A stretch of 64,000 nt of DNA, from the NCBI RefSeq assembly GCF_010111755.1, contig NC_088958.1, forward strand, positions 868,001 to 932,000. The letters are read 5' to 3'. Below the pieces are notes generated by a model. That model ran no database searches. It had not been told where the DNA came from and saw only the letters and a list, made by a program, of their open reading frames with translations. The DNA comes from Nakaseomyces glabratus (taxonomy: Eukaryota; Ascomycota; Saccharomycetes; Saccharomycetales; Saccharomycetaceae). Positions 51,601 through 61,329 of the stretch are shown here, piece after piece. The first letter of the stretch is position 1; each line of letters starts with the position of its first letter. Made by a program: the position numbers and the translations under genes.

Positions 51601-54574
51601 AATTGTCCTTCAACACAAATACACCATTATCAGCTAGTCCTTTAGGCTCCATAAAAGTAGATACTTCTGATAGTGCCTTGTCAAATTCAGTTCCATCCTC
51701 TGAAAGGTAATCGGGGACATTTTTTAGAAGTTTAGAATACGATAGAGGCTTAGTGTACAAGCTGTACATTATGGATGTTTTTATTTGTGAAAACCTCTTT
51801 TCCTTGGCGCTGGCATAGTTTTTAAAAAATCTCCTCTCAGTGAGAAGGTGGTATAGGAATGTAATGAATTGCTGAATAACTAGGCCAATCTTATCTTCAT
51901 AAACGGTGTTATTATATTCGGTTTCCCCAGTGAACCATGATAATAATTCCCATCTATCGAGAATATTGTATAGAATTCTTGGAATATCATCAACTTCCCA
52001 TAAAAGAGCTAATTGGTTCAAGTGTATATCTCTGGAATATGAGTTCAGCTCGGGGTTGTTCCTATAATAGGATGCTTGGTGAAGAACTGACACACCATTT
52101 CTCACCCAGAAGCCAACATCAATTTGCGCACATAGTACAACTGCTCTTAAGGAAAAGTCCGAAATTTTCAAGAAGTCGTTACAATCTCTTAAAACTATTT
52201 CTTTTGCTTCTGTAAGAGACGTTTTTTCAATCAAAAATGAAAAAAGCGTTTGAACTGGATTCATATATGCAACTGGCTCGCGACTAACCTCAAACTTGAT
52301 GATCTCATGGGTGCCAGCCACTTCCCTGTAAGTAAGAGACCTATGTGCCAGGAAAGTGTTTACGAGTTTAATGGCATTCCTCAGTAAATTTGTATCAATC
52401 TGCTCTTTGAATTGCTCCATAATCTTTTCTATGGTTTGAATGATGCTGTAAATTGATGTCGTGTATTCTAGATATGGAATAAAGTATTGGTCCTCGTGTA
52501 AGATATGTTCACCCTCCTTCCGTTTTAATTTCCATGCACCATTGAATATTTTGCATAAGGTTACTATTGAGACAAATTCAGGGGCACGGAGTGGAATATT
52601 GGGGTCAGCAACTTTACTCAGAAGAGTTTCTACTGTATAAAGACCCTGTTTGAACGAAATGCTATAACTCTTCGTAGGGTTACTTTTTTGTACTCTTTGC
52701 CATAACAATAATGGACCATCATATTTACAAAATTCTGCAAATATGTCAAATACAGACCATACAATGTCAATAAAACTACCATCATTAAATATCATAGCAG
52801 CATTGGTTGGACATGTAAACAATTGAACAATGCATTCTCTAAGAGCAGTTAGTTGAGGCTCTCTGTCCATATAAGCTACTGACCTAGTCATATGGTTGAA
52901 TATCTCAACAACTTGTCTGCAGAAATATGGTTTGTAGGTAAAAGATGAGGAGAGTGTTGGGATAATCATATTTTGTACCTCTTTTCTCAATCTCTTCCAG
53001 TACCTGTTATCAAAATATAATAAATATTGGACTCTCGAATTAGTATAATTCTTATCCTTTATTTCTATTAGTTCATTAATACCTGTAGAAATTTTGTCAA
53101 TCGAATCATTACTCAAGGCCTTGTGTTTGCCTAGAGGAATTTTGTTACCAGGTGCAAGGACAGACATGTTGAGACAATCATGATTACCTTCCTCTTCAAA
53201 AAGATGTTCAAAATGCTTATTTATAAACGGATTCATGTCAACAGTCTTGGTGGAGTCGTATTGAGAGCATAATACCTTACCTAAAGCGTCCCTGAAAGTG
53301 TTTTGAAAATCAGGATCAGGAATAGCTAAACAATGAGTAATCCAAAATATTAGATGTTTGCATGCTTCTTGATGAATGTATTCATCCCACGAAGTTAAGG
53401 TTGCGGTTAACCCGTTTGTTTGTACCGCAAAAAAACCGCCCATCACAGAGGATAAATCCATAGAACATTTTAACATTGCTCTTCCCTCGCTATCGATTCT
53501 TGAAGTCAAAAGATCCGTGTGTACATTATCTGGAACACCTTGTCTTAAAGCTGTAGTTGCTTGTGAGTAATTGTGGAACTCATCGTTATAAATCATAACT
53601 GTGTAATGCTTAGGCTCCGTCGGACAATCTTCAGAGGTTTTATCGGCTTGTAAAACGCCGCCGGTACTCGCTACATCGTCAGCTACTTCATCCGAATCTT
53701 TATCCATATTTTCTTCTGGTATATTTTCGTTAGAACTACTGTTTTCATTTGTCTCGCCATAATTTGCCGCTGAATTATAGAAGTTCTTATACTTGAAATC
53801 GTTCAAAAATTCACTTCTTTCTTTTATTTTGCCAAATTGAGTGTGTGACTTCAGCTTCAAAGATATGGCATGTTGAAAAGTGGGTAGTGGTTCCAAGTTT
53901 TGATTAAATACATCAATGAAATGATCTATTACCTCTTCTAATATGACTTCTATTAGCTGAGTGGTCTCGGGTTTCATGAATGTGTTTTCATTTGAAGCAT
54001 TGCTTTCACCTGTAGATTCCTGATTTTTCTCCTCTAATTCAGCTTTACAATTCAATGGTACATTCCACGCTTCTTCATCGCCACAGTCACATATACCACT
54101 GGTCACATCAGAGCATATATCTGTGTAGACATGGTGGCCTACGTGGTCCTCTGGATTGAAACAAAATATACATAAGACACAGGTCTCATCGCATCCACAT
54201 TCATGACATCTATATAGCGGCTCACCGATCTTAAACTTCCTACCACAGTTTCTCCCACTATGTCTATGGACTTTAGTAACTTTTTCTTTGTCAATGGTAA
54301 AGAAAGAGTTTGATTTAGTTGCCCATACCAGGTCTATATCTTTGATCTCTTTTAAATCCTTAGGAAATAGGCCAACAGGAGCAGTATCAAATAACTGTGG
54401 CAAATTCTTACCCTCATCACAAATCAGGTAATACAAATAACGGTATAAGAATTCCTTCAGCGTGAAAGACATCTTCACTCTCTCGGTAGGTCCTCTGGTG
54501 CCTTTAAAGTAGTTCATCTCATGGATGGAATTTAAGGTCTCTCTGACCTCCATACGTACCGCCTGAAGATCCAT
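48677..54574 (-). CDS. UBR1: N-end-rule E3 ubiquitin ligase (N-recognin)
   Basis: Ubr1 with Rad6 ubiquitinates proteins bearing destabilising N-terminal residues, and also controls Cup9 and hence peptide import, and misfolded cytosolic proteins. The open frame continues 11 codons upstream from a TTG; the ATG at 54574 gives 1965 residues (S. cerevisiae 1950). Domains in order: the Cys/His-rich UBR box for type-1 degrons (GRNCGRKFKIGEPLYRCHEC, about 107-180); a ClpS-like type-2 site (YTVMIYNDEFHNY, about 330); a RING-H2 domain (CSLCQDD ... CNHHIHHNCF ... CPLC, about 1230-1340); and the C-terminal autoinhibitory UAIN region with CLTCGMKVHL. The tail is very acidic, with a short alanine run. Order with QCR9 and TYS1 is as in S. 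cerevisiae. Confidence 0.97.
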   Translation of the reverse strand: MDLQAVRMEVRETLNSIHEMNYFKGTRGPTERVKMSFTLKEFLYRYLYYLICDEGKNLPQLFDTAPVGLFPKDLKEIKDIDLVWATKSNSFFTIDKEKVTKVHRHSGRNCGRKFKIGEPLYRCHECGCDETCVLCIFCFNPEDHVGHHVYTDICSDVTSGICDCGDEEAWNVPLNCKAELEEKNQESTGESNASNENTFMKPETTQLIEVILEEVIDHFIDVFNQNLEPLPTFQHAISLKLKSHTQFGKIKERSEFLNDFKYKNFYNSAANYGETNENSSSNENIPEENMDKDSDEVADDVASTGGVLQADKTSEDCPTEPKHYTVMIYNDEFHNYSQATTALRQGVPDNVHTDLLTSRIDSEGRAMLKCSMDLSSVMGGFFAVQTNGLTATLTSWDEYIHQEACKHLIFWITHCLAIPDPDFQNTFRDALGKVLCSQYDSTKTVDMNPFINKHFEHLFEEEGNHDCLNMSVLAPGNKIPLGKHKALSNDSIDKISTGINELIEIKDKNYTNSRVQYLLYFDNRYWKRLRKEVQNMIIPTLSSSFTYKPYFCRQVVEIFNHMTRSVAYMDREPQLTALRECIVQLFTCPTNAAMIFNDGSFIDIVWSVFDIFAEFCKYDGPLLLWQRVQKSNPTKSYSISFKQGLYTVETLLSKVADPNIPLRAPEFVSIVTLCKIFNGAWKLKRKEGEHILHEDQYFIPYLEYTTSIYSIIQTIEKIMEQFKEQIDTNLLRNAIKLVNTFLAHRSLTYREVAGTHEIIKFEVSREPVAYMNPVQTLFSFLIEKTSLTEAKEIVLRDCNDFLKISDFSLRAVVLCAQIDVGFWVRNGVSVLHQASYYRNNPELNSYSRDIHLNQLALLWEVDDIPRILYNILDRWELLSWFTGETEYNNTVYEDKIGLVIQQFITFLYHLLTERRFFKNYASAKEKRFSQIKTSIMYSLYTKPLSYSKLLKNVPDYLSEDGTEFDKALSEVSTFMEPKGLADNGVFVLKDNLYSKIDPLRLDNLENEFESSASIIKSHLATSKEDVNKTILVPQLIHPKHLDPLTMRLGAFTRTGVFAKLMYKLLQVCLDTENGLFLNELLHLIHCVFKDDEQVNGKSSIPQNFISKSICNLFLSIANAKSDIFSESITSKADYLLEVMIRKNPEDVFDSLITGFGLEYVDEYKTKKLNQGVILEETEKEKKKRLAKKHQAKLMAKFNSQQSKFMKENSAVFDDKENELDMLGNKITASEDFTCSLCQDDTSDDFFVVPVYHDFSPAFREADVYSAEDYSGKVHGFFNDEEKASATDATVLEDLRLNSEMGSRKVFVSCNHHIHHNCFRRYIQKKRFSSNAFICPLCQTFSNAVIPICQTDKSEEALNLNSFGMPMPILDIVSRLFKNFTVSRYKSIHSIFNLILPQINSFDKIIRKSSEFNDTDTSLIMAAHWANTISMLEISSRLDPPDTNSYIKGREQKFKTLGNILISMSLFYYIMGKPTNKLEIYDSSSESGNCYNQVLQYIVKSTLFENTPVKEAVSRVMFVLIKQTVQSYFKCMWMNDSREDYQFSDMFKDGYEAPELVVSAIRQFENEYFKTNISKTREVHEKDQAYYNIIYSFLLNQIVPSYKRVFIMLKVFHNLVKESEDQPLIIDDVNIESDISIEDYVSFANSATPLLTEFTDFDDMFVQALLDSKFTEGNDTYLKDIPHEYPGVVKLINLKKYLNTYVTDSKQFKLLEEALTNVINPKNRLDFRICLTCGMKVHLRTDRREMSRHLTNCFSSFGLFLMPNTSEVCLFLSQPPSNIFISAPYLNSHGEVGRNAMRRGDLTTLNLKRYEHLNKLWINNEVTGYISRVMGDEFRVNILSNGFLFEITRGQRFPTRPTEIDEDNDFYDDEEIRDVDMDDEDLARGANGIVGGPAAAAAAATTLFGFPNAAGAQGDVRDFFQIFEDFRDAVQNGDNDEQDFRMDLEDTDGNTWQNQDQEDTDDEPEW

Positions 54575-55001
54575 GCTGTGTATCTGTCTGTATAACTTAA
54601 TCTCCAAGTTTTTTAGGCCAGCCTGACGTTCTTGCTTTTCGAATGTCTTGAACTATAAGTAAGGAATCAGAACGAACAGCAAAAAATAAGGAGAGTATAT
54701 TATCTTTGATGTTAAACCAAACTGTGCAAGTTTTGGCTTAGAATCAGAGTTTCCATTAAGCTAGTAATCGTATCTGCTCTGCAGATTTCTACCTCATCTC
54801 CCTTCATCTTTCAAATTTTAGGAATTTTTCAGTTTGGTTGATCCGGTGAGACGTTGGCAATAGCATGACAATGGGCTGCCGGGTTGACAATAAATGGAAC
54901 GGGCATGTCCCCTGGGATAGTTAAGTAACGATAAAATGAATGGTATATAATAATTTATATGGTTCTGTAGAGAATAAGATCAGCTATCTATATGCTTGTG
55001 T
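54575..55001. other. UBR1 promoter / TYS1 3' flank
   Basis: This 427-bp spacer lies between tandem genes. No specific factor site could be named and there is no gene. Confidence 0.5.
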
Positions 55002-56180
55002 TTATATGGAAGCTTCTTTTAATTCTTCAGTGACGGCCTCTACTTTTGGTTCTTCCGTCTTGGTGGCACCAGGGTATCTAGTACCTTTGTTCTTTGGCTT
55101 CTTTACCTTCTTGGTCTTTTCAGGTACAACTTGTGGGTAACCCTTAGCTTCAGCCTCTTGGTATTCCTTGCTGTTGGCGAATTCCTCTCTAATTGGTGCT
55201 AGAAGCTCGTTGATGGCATCGGTGACACCAATCTTCAAGTCAACTGGCATTAGTTGTTGTTCCTTAAATGCAGTTTGTAGGTCTTTGAAGGAAGTGTAGG
55301 TCACTGGACCACCGAACTTCTCAGGTCTGTTGATGAAGAACTCGAACTTGCCGGTACCTTTCTTTAGTTCTTGAATAGGTTCGATAACATATTCAACAAA
55401 TGACAGCAAACCGTTGTTTTCTATATCACCTGGACTACAGTAAGCACTGTTGATCTTCTTACCGACCTTCTTTGGTTCTTCCAGCAAGTCAATCTTGGAG
55501 TTTGGATCAGATGCAGACATCTTACCACCTTGTGTTAGACCTGGAACCATTGGGTTCATCAAGTGTGCTCTCTTCTTGTAACCTATTCTTGGCAAGTTCT
55601 CTTCTGCTAGAACGAAAATCTTACGTTGGTCAACACCACCGAATTGCACATCGACATCCAGGAATTGCTCATCCAAAGCCTGCATCAATGGATAAATCAA
55701 ACCACTTAGCAATGGGTTGGCAACTTGCTTAACCACATCGGCACCGGCCCTCTTGGCATCATTTTGAGAAACCATGTTGGACAACTTGAAAAGATCCAAA
55801 GTATAGTCACCACCCAATTGGTACGATGACCCGACAACAAACTTCAATTTCTCAATTGGAACATTAATACTCTTCAAAATAGCCTTGACAGTGTACTCGT
55901 AGTACTTGGTTCTGTAGTTGACAACTTCCAATGGAGCCTTCATATTGTCCAAGAAGGCGTGCAAGTCTGCCAAAAGAACTGTAACCTCGACACCAGCTTT
56001 CAAGAAATGTGCTAACTTGGTCATGGCAACAAAGTAACCACAGTGTGGTCTACCAGTTGGAGCTGTACCCCAGTACAACTTCAATGGTCTGCCTTCCTTC
56101 AGCACATCCTTGATGATCTGTGGGTTCAACACCTCTTGCAAGTTCTTGGTAATCCACTCGTATTGTTCCTCAGCGTCCAT
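55002..56180 (-). CDS. TYS1: Cytosolic tyrosyl-tRNA synthetase
   Basis: Tys1 charges tRNA-Tyr. The 392-residue class I synthetase has the HIGH-like [13 protein letters not shown] (about 38-50) and KMSKS-like [13 protein letters not shown] (about 217-229) signatures of the ATP site, and the tyrosine-binding [10 protein letters not shown] and [19 protein letters not shown] segments. A Lys-rich tail ([10 protein letters not shown]) near 365 helps bind RNA. Length is close to S. cerevisiae Tys1 (394). Codon bias is strong. It is the last gene of the TIM13-TYS1 block. Confidence 0.97.
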   Translation of the reverse strand: MDAEEQYEWITKNLQEVLNPQIIKDVLKEGRPLKLYWGTAPTGRPHCGYFVAMTKLAHFLKAGVEVTVLLADLHAFLDNMKAPLEVVNYRTKYYEYTVKAILKSINVPIEKLKFVVGSSYQLGGDYTLDLFKLSNMVSQNDAKRAGADVVKQVANPLLSGLIYPLMQALDEQFLDVDVQFGGVDQRKIFVLAEENLPRIGYKKRAHLMNPMVPGLTQGGKMSASDPNSKIDLLEEPKKVGKKINSAYCSPGDIENNGLLSFVEYVIEPIQELKKGTGKFEFFINRPEKFGGPVTYTSFKDLQTAFKEQQLMPVDLKIGVTDAINELLAPIREEFANSKEYQEAEAKGYPQVVPEKTKKVKKPKNKGTRYPGATKTEEPKVEAVTEELKEASI

Positions 56181-56692
56181 GGCTATAACTTACTTGTCCT
56201 CCTAGATAAATCAGCCCAATTACAACCGCTAAATAACTGACAATATCTCACTTCCCTCTTCTTATAAGCCGTCCCGCTGCGCATCGCATGCTTTCATCAT
56301 TCAGCTTTGTGTGTGTGACACATTTCCAGCTTCTTCGGGCAGAAAAATTTTATTTACCCGGCCGGCAATTTGAGCCATTATCCAAATATAATGCATAGAT
56401 AATAGTCATTATTAGTCACACTTGAACGTTCGCGGATGCCATTACTTCGGTAGCATTGGATACAATGTTCTTTTATTTCTTCGCGAGAGAGCTTCTCAGT
56501 CTTGGCACCTTGGCAGGAGTCTGCTCTGCGCAAAGGATTTCTCATTGAGGCAACTATGAGTACATTCACATTGGAAGCGGTACTTATGGTGACTTTATGA
56601 ACAGATTTTGTAGGTGTATACCTTCAACTAGATCCTTGCTCTATTCTCGAAGGGTTTCAAGGTTGTCGCTTTAGAAGACTCGCCTTCATGAT
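56181..56692. other. TYS1 promoter with Reb1-type site (synteny break)
   Basis: This 512-bp spacer contains TTACCCG (56354-56360), the Reb1 core, overlapping a CCGGCCGG palindrome about 175 bp upstream of the TYS1 ATG. A Reb1 site here would keep the promoter nucleosome-free. The minus-strand frame at 56378-56569 is not supported. In S. cerevisiae TFG1 follows TYS1, but here an unrelated gene does. Confidence 0.55.
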
Positions 56693-57598
56693 TCATTCTG
56701 CTTCCATTCTACTGGACCCCCATCTCTTGAATATCTCCAGAACGGCACAATCCCAAGGTAACAGATTGTTATTGCTGTTTCTTAGTACACCATCTGATAT
56801 CTTTTCTGGGATGCATGCGTCAAGGAAAACAGTCCAGTCGTTATACTGCACCTGTTCTTGCTTCAGTAACTCTTGCACTGATAATAGATCAGCTGTATAA
56901 TTGGCCAAGTAGTCGTCCTTAAATAAGTCTCTGTCTTGTGTAAGCAAGTCTGTTTCGGTAATCGCCTTGGTGTAGGTACCCACTAGCTCCTCGTTGGCAT
57001 CGAGGACTATGTGGGGACAGAAGCGTGCTACAAGCGAGAACAGCATGCTGTCCACATGCTTGCTCCTGATCTTCCCGTACCCTTCCTGAACCAATTGGAT
57101 CTTGGCCTCCAGCGACGTAATCTCGGTGAAACACACCAATTGCGCCATCCGTACCGCCTCCACACGGCAGACATTGTCCTTGATCTGTTCGGTAATGTTC
57201 ACCCCGGTGTGTAAGTATATCAGCAGACACTCCAGCTCCTCCCACATAAGCATTGTAGCATTTGAGGGCGGCCTCTTGTGTAATCGCATAACCACCTCAG
57301 GCCACTCTTTGATCCCTCGTATCCGCTTGAGGTGTCTGTCCTTCTCATCTGAGGGTCGACGCTTATCCGAAAAACCACCTTCAATGCCTCGTTCCTGTAC
57401 CTCAGTAACTTCCACACCGTTACCATCAGCCCTGACATGGCTATCAGCCCTGGTATGGCCCTCAGCTGCAGCTTCAAGCTCTTTCAACCGTCGCTCATAC
57501 TTCTCTGCAAGCTCTGCTTCTATCTCCCGTCGCACCCGCTGCTCAACCTCCTTCAAGTACTCGCTAAACTCACCGACTATCCTGCTCTCGCTGCTCAT
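56693..57598 (-). CDS. Unrecognised protein, coiled-coil N terminus and globular domain
   Basis: I do not recognise this 301-residue protein. It starts at a true ATG and shares a 197-bp divergent promoter with AFG3. Residues 8-48 are a charged coiled coil (SEYLKEVEQRVRREIEAELA). About 75-95 is basic (DKRRPSDEKDRHLKRIRG), a possible bipartite nuclear signal. From about 98 to 301 it is a helical, mixed globular region with several Trp and Cys residues (EWPEVVMRLHKRPPSNA, LPWDCAVLEIFKRWG). SPC25 is upstream of AFG3 in S. cerevisiae, but on the other orientation and with different sequence character, so this is probably not SPC25. A small subunit of a nuclear complex would fit the architecture, but this is a guess. 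The 5' half is GC-rich. Confidence 0.75.
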   Translation of the reverse strand: MSSESRIVGEFSEYLKEVEQRVRREIEAELAEKYERRLKELEAAAEGHTRADSHVRADGNGVEVTEVQERGIEGGFSDKRRPSDEKDRHLKRIRGIKEWPEVVMRLHKRPPSNATMLMWEELECLLIYLHTGVNITEQIKDNVCRVEAVRMAQLVCFTEITSLEAKIQLVQEGYGKIRSKHVDSMLFSLVARFCPHIVLDANEELVGTYTKAITETDLLTQDRDLFKDDYLANYTADLLSVQELLKQEQVQYNDWTVFLDACIPEKISDGVLRNSNNNLLPWDCAVLEIFKRWGSSRMEAE

Positions 57599-57795
57599 CG
57601 TTTCCTCTTCCCAGCCTATTCCCAGTTTCTTCCCAGTCTCTTCGATCCAATGTTCTTATAATCTTCATTGCTCGTGATCTTATCACCGCATCTCAAGAGC
57701 GGAGTCCCAAATTATAAGAAGCTCAAGAGGTTTGGTAAGTAGCAGTTGCAAGGCCATCTTAAACACAAAGGACATCATAAGTAAAGTATACAAGG

Positions 57796-60048
57796 ATGCT
57801 CAGGTTACTTACGAGACTTAATGTACCTGTGCGGGCTATGAGGCCCATGCCGCTGGCGCCATTAGCGAGGGCGCTGCCTGTGACGAGACCCCTAGCGTTG
57901 CCACTCAGGTTCTACTCAGATATGAATAGCCGGAAGCAGGAAACTGGCAGTGGGGGTTCTAGTGATGGTGGACCCGCTGGCGATGAGGGTTCTGGTGGTA
58001 AGGGTCAGGGCCAGGGCAAAGGACCCGGTAAGGACCCGCGCGAAGAGATGATGAAGGCCTTCTGGCAGTATGTGAAGTCTAAGGAATTCCAGAATACCAT
58101 GTACTTGACCATCGGTTTGTCGTTTATATACACGTTGATGAGTGCCAACGAGGACACCAGTGGTCGTGATCCGCTGACTTTCCAGGATTTCAAGGCCAAG
58201 TACTTGGAGAAAGGGCTTGTGAAGAAGATCTACGTCATTAATAAGTACCTAGTTGAGGCTGAGCTGGTGCCTCTGGCAAACGATAGTAATGGGCAATATG
58301 GTGCCAATGGTATGGTGCCCAGAGTAATTTCATTTACCATCGGGTCCGCAGATGTCTTTGAAGAGCAACTGGATGAGTTGCAAGACAGGCTACAAATACC
58401 TCCAAGTGAACGTATCCCAGTGCAGTATGTTGAAAGGGCATCGGCATTCCAGTATCTATATCCATTTATCCCCACTGTATTGCTGATTGGTGGTCTCTAC
58501 TTTATTGCTAAGAAGTTGAACCCTAATGCTAACATGAACGGAGGGGGAGGTTCATCGGGTATGTTTGGTGTCGGCAAATCAAAGGCTAAACTATTCAATA
58601 AAGAAACAGACATTAAAATATCTTTCAAGGATGTTGCCGGTTGTGATGAGGCTAAACAGGAAATTATGGAATTCGTTCATTTCTTGAAGAATCCGGCAAA
58701 GTATACACAATTGGGCGCTAAGATCCCTAGAGGTGCTATATTGTCTGGTCCTCCAGGTACAGGTAAGACATTATTGGCAAAGGCTACTGCTGGTGAAGCA
58801 GGTGTACCTTTCCTTTCTGTGTCAGGTTCAGAGTTTGTGGAAATGTTTGTCGGTGTAGGTGCATCTCGTGTCAGGGACTTATTTGAACAGGCTAGGCAGA
58901 TGGCTCCTTCTATCATATTTGTTGATGAAATAGATGCTATCGGAAAAGAAAGAGGTAAAGGGGGTGCTCTTGGTGGTGCCAATGACGAAAGAGAAGCAAC
59001 CCTAAATCAACTGCTTGTGGAGATGGACGGTTTTAGCACTAGCGATCAAGTCGTGGTCATTGCAGGTACCAACAGAATGGATGTTTTAGACCCAGCACTT
59101 ATGAGACCAGGTAGATTTGATAGACACATCGAAATTGATGCACCTGATATGAGCGGAAGGAAGGCCATATATAATGTTCATTTACAACGACTAAACCTTG
59201 ACCCCAAACTAACAGAGACTGCTGAGAAGCGTGACAACCTATCGGGTAAACTTGCCACGTTGACACCTGGTTTTACTGGTGCAGATATCGCTAACGCCTG
59301 TAATGAAGCTGCGTTGATCGCTGCAAGACATCAGGATAAGTATGTTGAACTATTACACTTTGAACAGGCCATTGAAAGAGTCATTGCTGGCTTAGAAAAG
59401 AAATCGAAGGTTTTGTCGCCAGAAGAGAAGAAAACAGTTGCATATCATGAAGCTGGCCATGCTATTTGTGGATGGTTTTTGCAATATGCAGACCCGCTAT
59501 TGAAGGTAAGCATCATTCCTCGTGGTCATGGTGCGCTTGGATATGCCCAATATCTTCCTTCAGATCAGTATTTAATTACAGAGGAACAGTTTAGACATAG
59601 AATGATTATGGCTTTAGGAGGTAGAGTGAGCGAAGAGCTGCACTTTCCTTCAGTAACAAGTGGTGCTCATGATGATTTCAAGAAGGTTACAAATATGGCG
59701 CATGCTATGGTCACATCTCTGGGAATGTCGAAGGAGATTGGATATCTGTCTTATGACCAAAAAGGATCCGGATTTCAAATAAACAAGCCTTTTAGTGAGA
59801 AAACAGGGAGAAAAATTGATTTAGAAGTAAAGCGTATTGTTGATGAAGCCCACGAGGCATGCCGCAAGCTGTTAACGGAGAATCTGGAAGATGTAGATAA
59901 AGTCGCAAAGTTACTACTTCAAAAAGAAGCTATTAGCAGAGAAGATATGATCAAGCTTGTTGGACCAAGACCATTCCCAGAGAAAAACGAAGCTTTTGAA
60001 AAGTATCTGGATAATGGTCTAAATGGACCAGCACCTGCAACTGACTAG
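57796..60048 (+). CDS. AFG3: Mitochondrial m-AAA protease subunit
   Basis: Afg3 (with Yta12) forms the inner-membrane m-AAA protease that degrades misfolded membrane proteins and processes MrpL32. The 750 residues begin with an Arg-rich, acid-free presequence ([17 protein letters not shown]), then a Gly-rich linker, two membrane spans (about 98-115 and 218-233) and the FtsH AAA module: Walker A GPPGTGKT (318-325), Walker [22 protein letters not shown]. The zinc protease motif HEAGH is at 551-555. Length fits Afg3 (761) better than Yta12 (825), and BIM1 and FAA2 follow as beside S. cerevisiae AFG3. The first ~0.3 kb is GC-rich (68% in 57841-57900). Confidence 0.94.
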   Translation: MLRLLTRLNVPVRAMRPMPLAPLARALPVTRPLALPLRFYSDMNSRKQETGSGGSSDGGPAGDEGSGGKGQGQGKGPGKDPREEMMKAFWQYVKSKEFQNTMYLTIGLSFIYTLMSANEDTSGRDPLTFQDFKAKYLEKGLVKKIYVINKYLVEAELVPLANDSNGQYGANGMVPRVISFTIGSADVFEEQLDELQDRLQIPPSERIPVQYVERASAFQYLYPFIPTVLLIGGLYFIAKKLNPNANMNGGGGSSGMFGVGKSKAKLFNKETDIKISFKDVAGCDEAKQEIMEFVHFLKNPAKYTQLGAKIPRGAILSGPPGTGKTLLAKATAGEAGVPFLSVSGSEFVEMFVGVGASRVRDLFEQARQMAPSIIFVDEIDAIGKERGKGGALGGANDEREATLNQLLVEMDGFSTSDQVVVIAGTNRMDVLDPALMRPGRFDRHIEIDAPDMSGRKAIYNVHLQRLNLDPKLTETAEKRDNLSGKLATLTPGFTGADIANACNEAALIAARHQDKYVELLHFEQAIERVIAGLEKKSKVLSPEEKKTVAYHEAGHAICGWFLQYADPLLKVSIIPRGHGALGYAQYLPSDQYLITEEQFRHRMIMALGGRVSEELHFPSVTSGAHDDFKKVTNMAHAMVTSLGMSKEIGYLSYDQKGSGFQINKPFSEKTGRKIDLEVKRIVDEAHEACRKLLTENLEDVDKVAKLLLQKEAISREDMIKLVGPRPFPEKNEAFEKYLDNGLNGPAPATD

Positions 60049-60354
60049 GTGCTAGATATTAGAGGTTTGATTGAAAGACACGAACTAATATCAACAAGCA
60101 GTATTTTTAATATTCATTACCTCAAGGGCGTTAGCTTATAGTACGGACTCTATATCTCTGACGAGATTTGAAAAATGGAAGCTGGCTCATGTAAATATAC
60201 AACATTCTGTTAAGTAATTATTTAATAAGGAATTAAGTTATCTATTATATATTGGACAAGCTGATCTTGGATTGACCTCGGAGGATCATTTTTAATAATT
60301 AAGTTCTTGTATGTTAAATAGTATTACAAATTATTTTCAGGTTTGGCATTCGTC
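60049..60354. other. Convergent spacer AFG3 / BIM1
   Basis: This 306-bp AT-rich spacer lies between converging genes. Only probable 3'-end signals were seen. Confidence 0.55.
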
Positions 60355-61329
60355 TTAGAAAGTTTCTTCGTCAATTATCAAGTTGTTACTTGATCGCAGC
60401 GATTCTCCCTCGAGGGTTTGTGATGCTATATTTCCTGAAGAAGTGTTGTTAGTTGTAATCCTGTTGGATTCATTAGTATCTTTAGTTTCTTCGTTAGACG
60501 CCGACTCAATAGTGGCATATAAAATATGCTGTACTTTGTTAGTAAATTTATCAAGTTCTTCGACATCGCCCTTGTATAAACCCTCCTTGATAAAATCTTG
60601 AGTAGTTTGGACTAATATTTCGATGTCGCGCAGTTTAGAGAAATAAAAGTTATTCTCTGCTTCCATAGCCGTTAGAGCCTCTTTAAAAGTTCCCATTTCT
60701 TGTTCCATCTCTTGAATTTTGTTATGAGATTGAGATAGCTCAGTTTGCAAAGCTATTATTTGCTCACTGGTTACCCTACGATTTATATTGTTTCCTGAAG
60801 TTCCGCTGGCATACCTTGTAGATAGAGATTGAGTACGGCTTAGAGATGTCGAGTCACTCATATTTCTTCGTTTAGATATGTTTAGTGTAGAACTACTATT
60901 ACTAGCACTGGAGAGTCCAGAAGGTGTACCTGGAGTACCGCTATTTGTACTCGATATTGGTCTGTAATTCCTGCGTGCCTCCGCATCATAAGGTGTTCCA
61001 TCTTTATTGTTTACCCAGTATTTTTTGAGCCATTGTAAGAACTCCAGATTGTCTTGAAACCGGCATCTAATTAATTTATCTACATATACTGTCTTCTCAA
61101 TATTGTGCTTGGTAAAGTTACTCTGAAGAACTTTATAATTTATTTGGTTCTCATAGTCTGCAGTACTGTTAAACCGAACTCTGTGCATGGGTACATCACC
61201 ATAAATAGAGTCCATTATTTGACAATAGGCGGCACCTGTGCCACATTCTTCTATCTTCTTATAGTTCAACTTCAACAGATCATTCAACCAATTTAATAGT
61301 TCAGTTCGTGATTCACCTATCCCGCTCAT
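60355..61329 (-). CDS. BIM1: Microtubule plus-end protein, EB1 family
   Basis: Bim1 binds growing microtubule ends and guides spindle positioning with Kar9, and recruits Bik1 and others. The 324-residue protein has the EB1 calponin-homology domain (about 1-125; SRTELLNWLNDLL, FQDNLEFLQWLKKYW), a Ser/Thr-rich basic linker with SxIP-free repeats, the EB1 coiled-coil/dimer region (about 195-262, ending in YATIESA) and a C-terminal DEETF. The terminal aromatic residue is the known docking site for the CAP-Gly domain of Bik1. Length is close to S. cerevisiae Bim1 (344). Two MCB boxes lie upstream. Confidence 0.96.
   Translation of the reverse strand: MSGIGESRTELLNWLNDLLKLNYKKIEECGTGAAYCQIMDSIYGDVPMHRVRFNSTADYENQINYKVLQSNFTKHNIEKTVYVDKLIRCRFQDNLEFLQWLKKYWVNNKDGTPYDAEARRNYRPISSTNSGTPGTPSGLSSASNSSSTLNISKRRNMSDSTSLSRTQSLSTRYASGTSGNNINRRVTSEQIIALQTELSQSHNKIQEMEQEMGTFKEALTAMEAENNFYFSKLRDIEILVQTTQDFIKEGLYKGDVEELDKFTNKVQHILYATIESASNEETKDTNESNRITTNNTSSGNIASQTLEGESLRSSNNLIIDEETF

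Noticed and set aside
57102..57677. 191-codon plus-strand frame
   Set aside because: It is antisense to the 301-residue gene, Ser-rich by composition, and runs across that gene's start and promoter.
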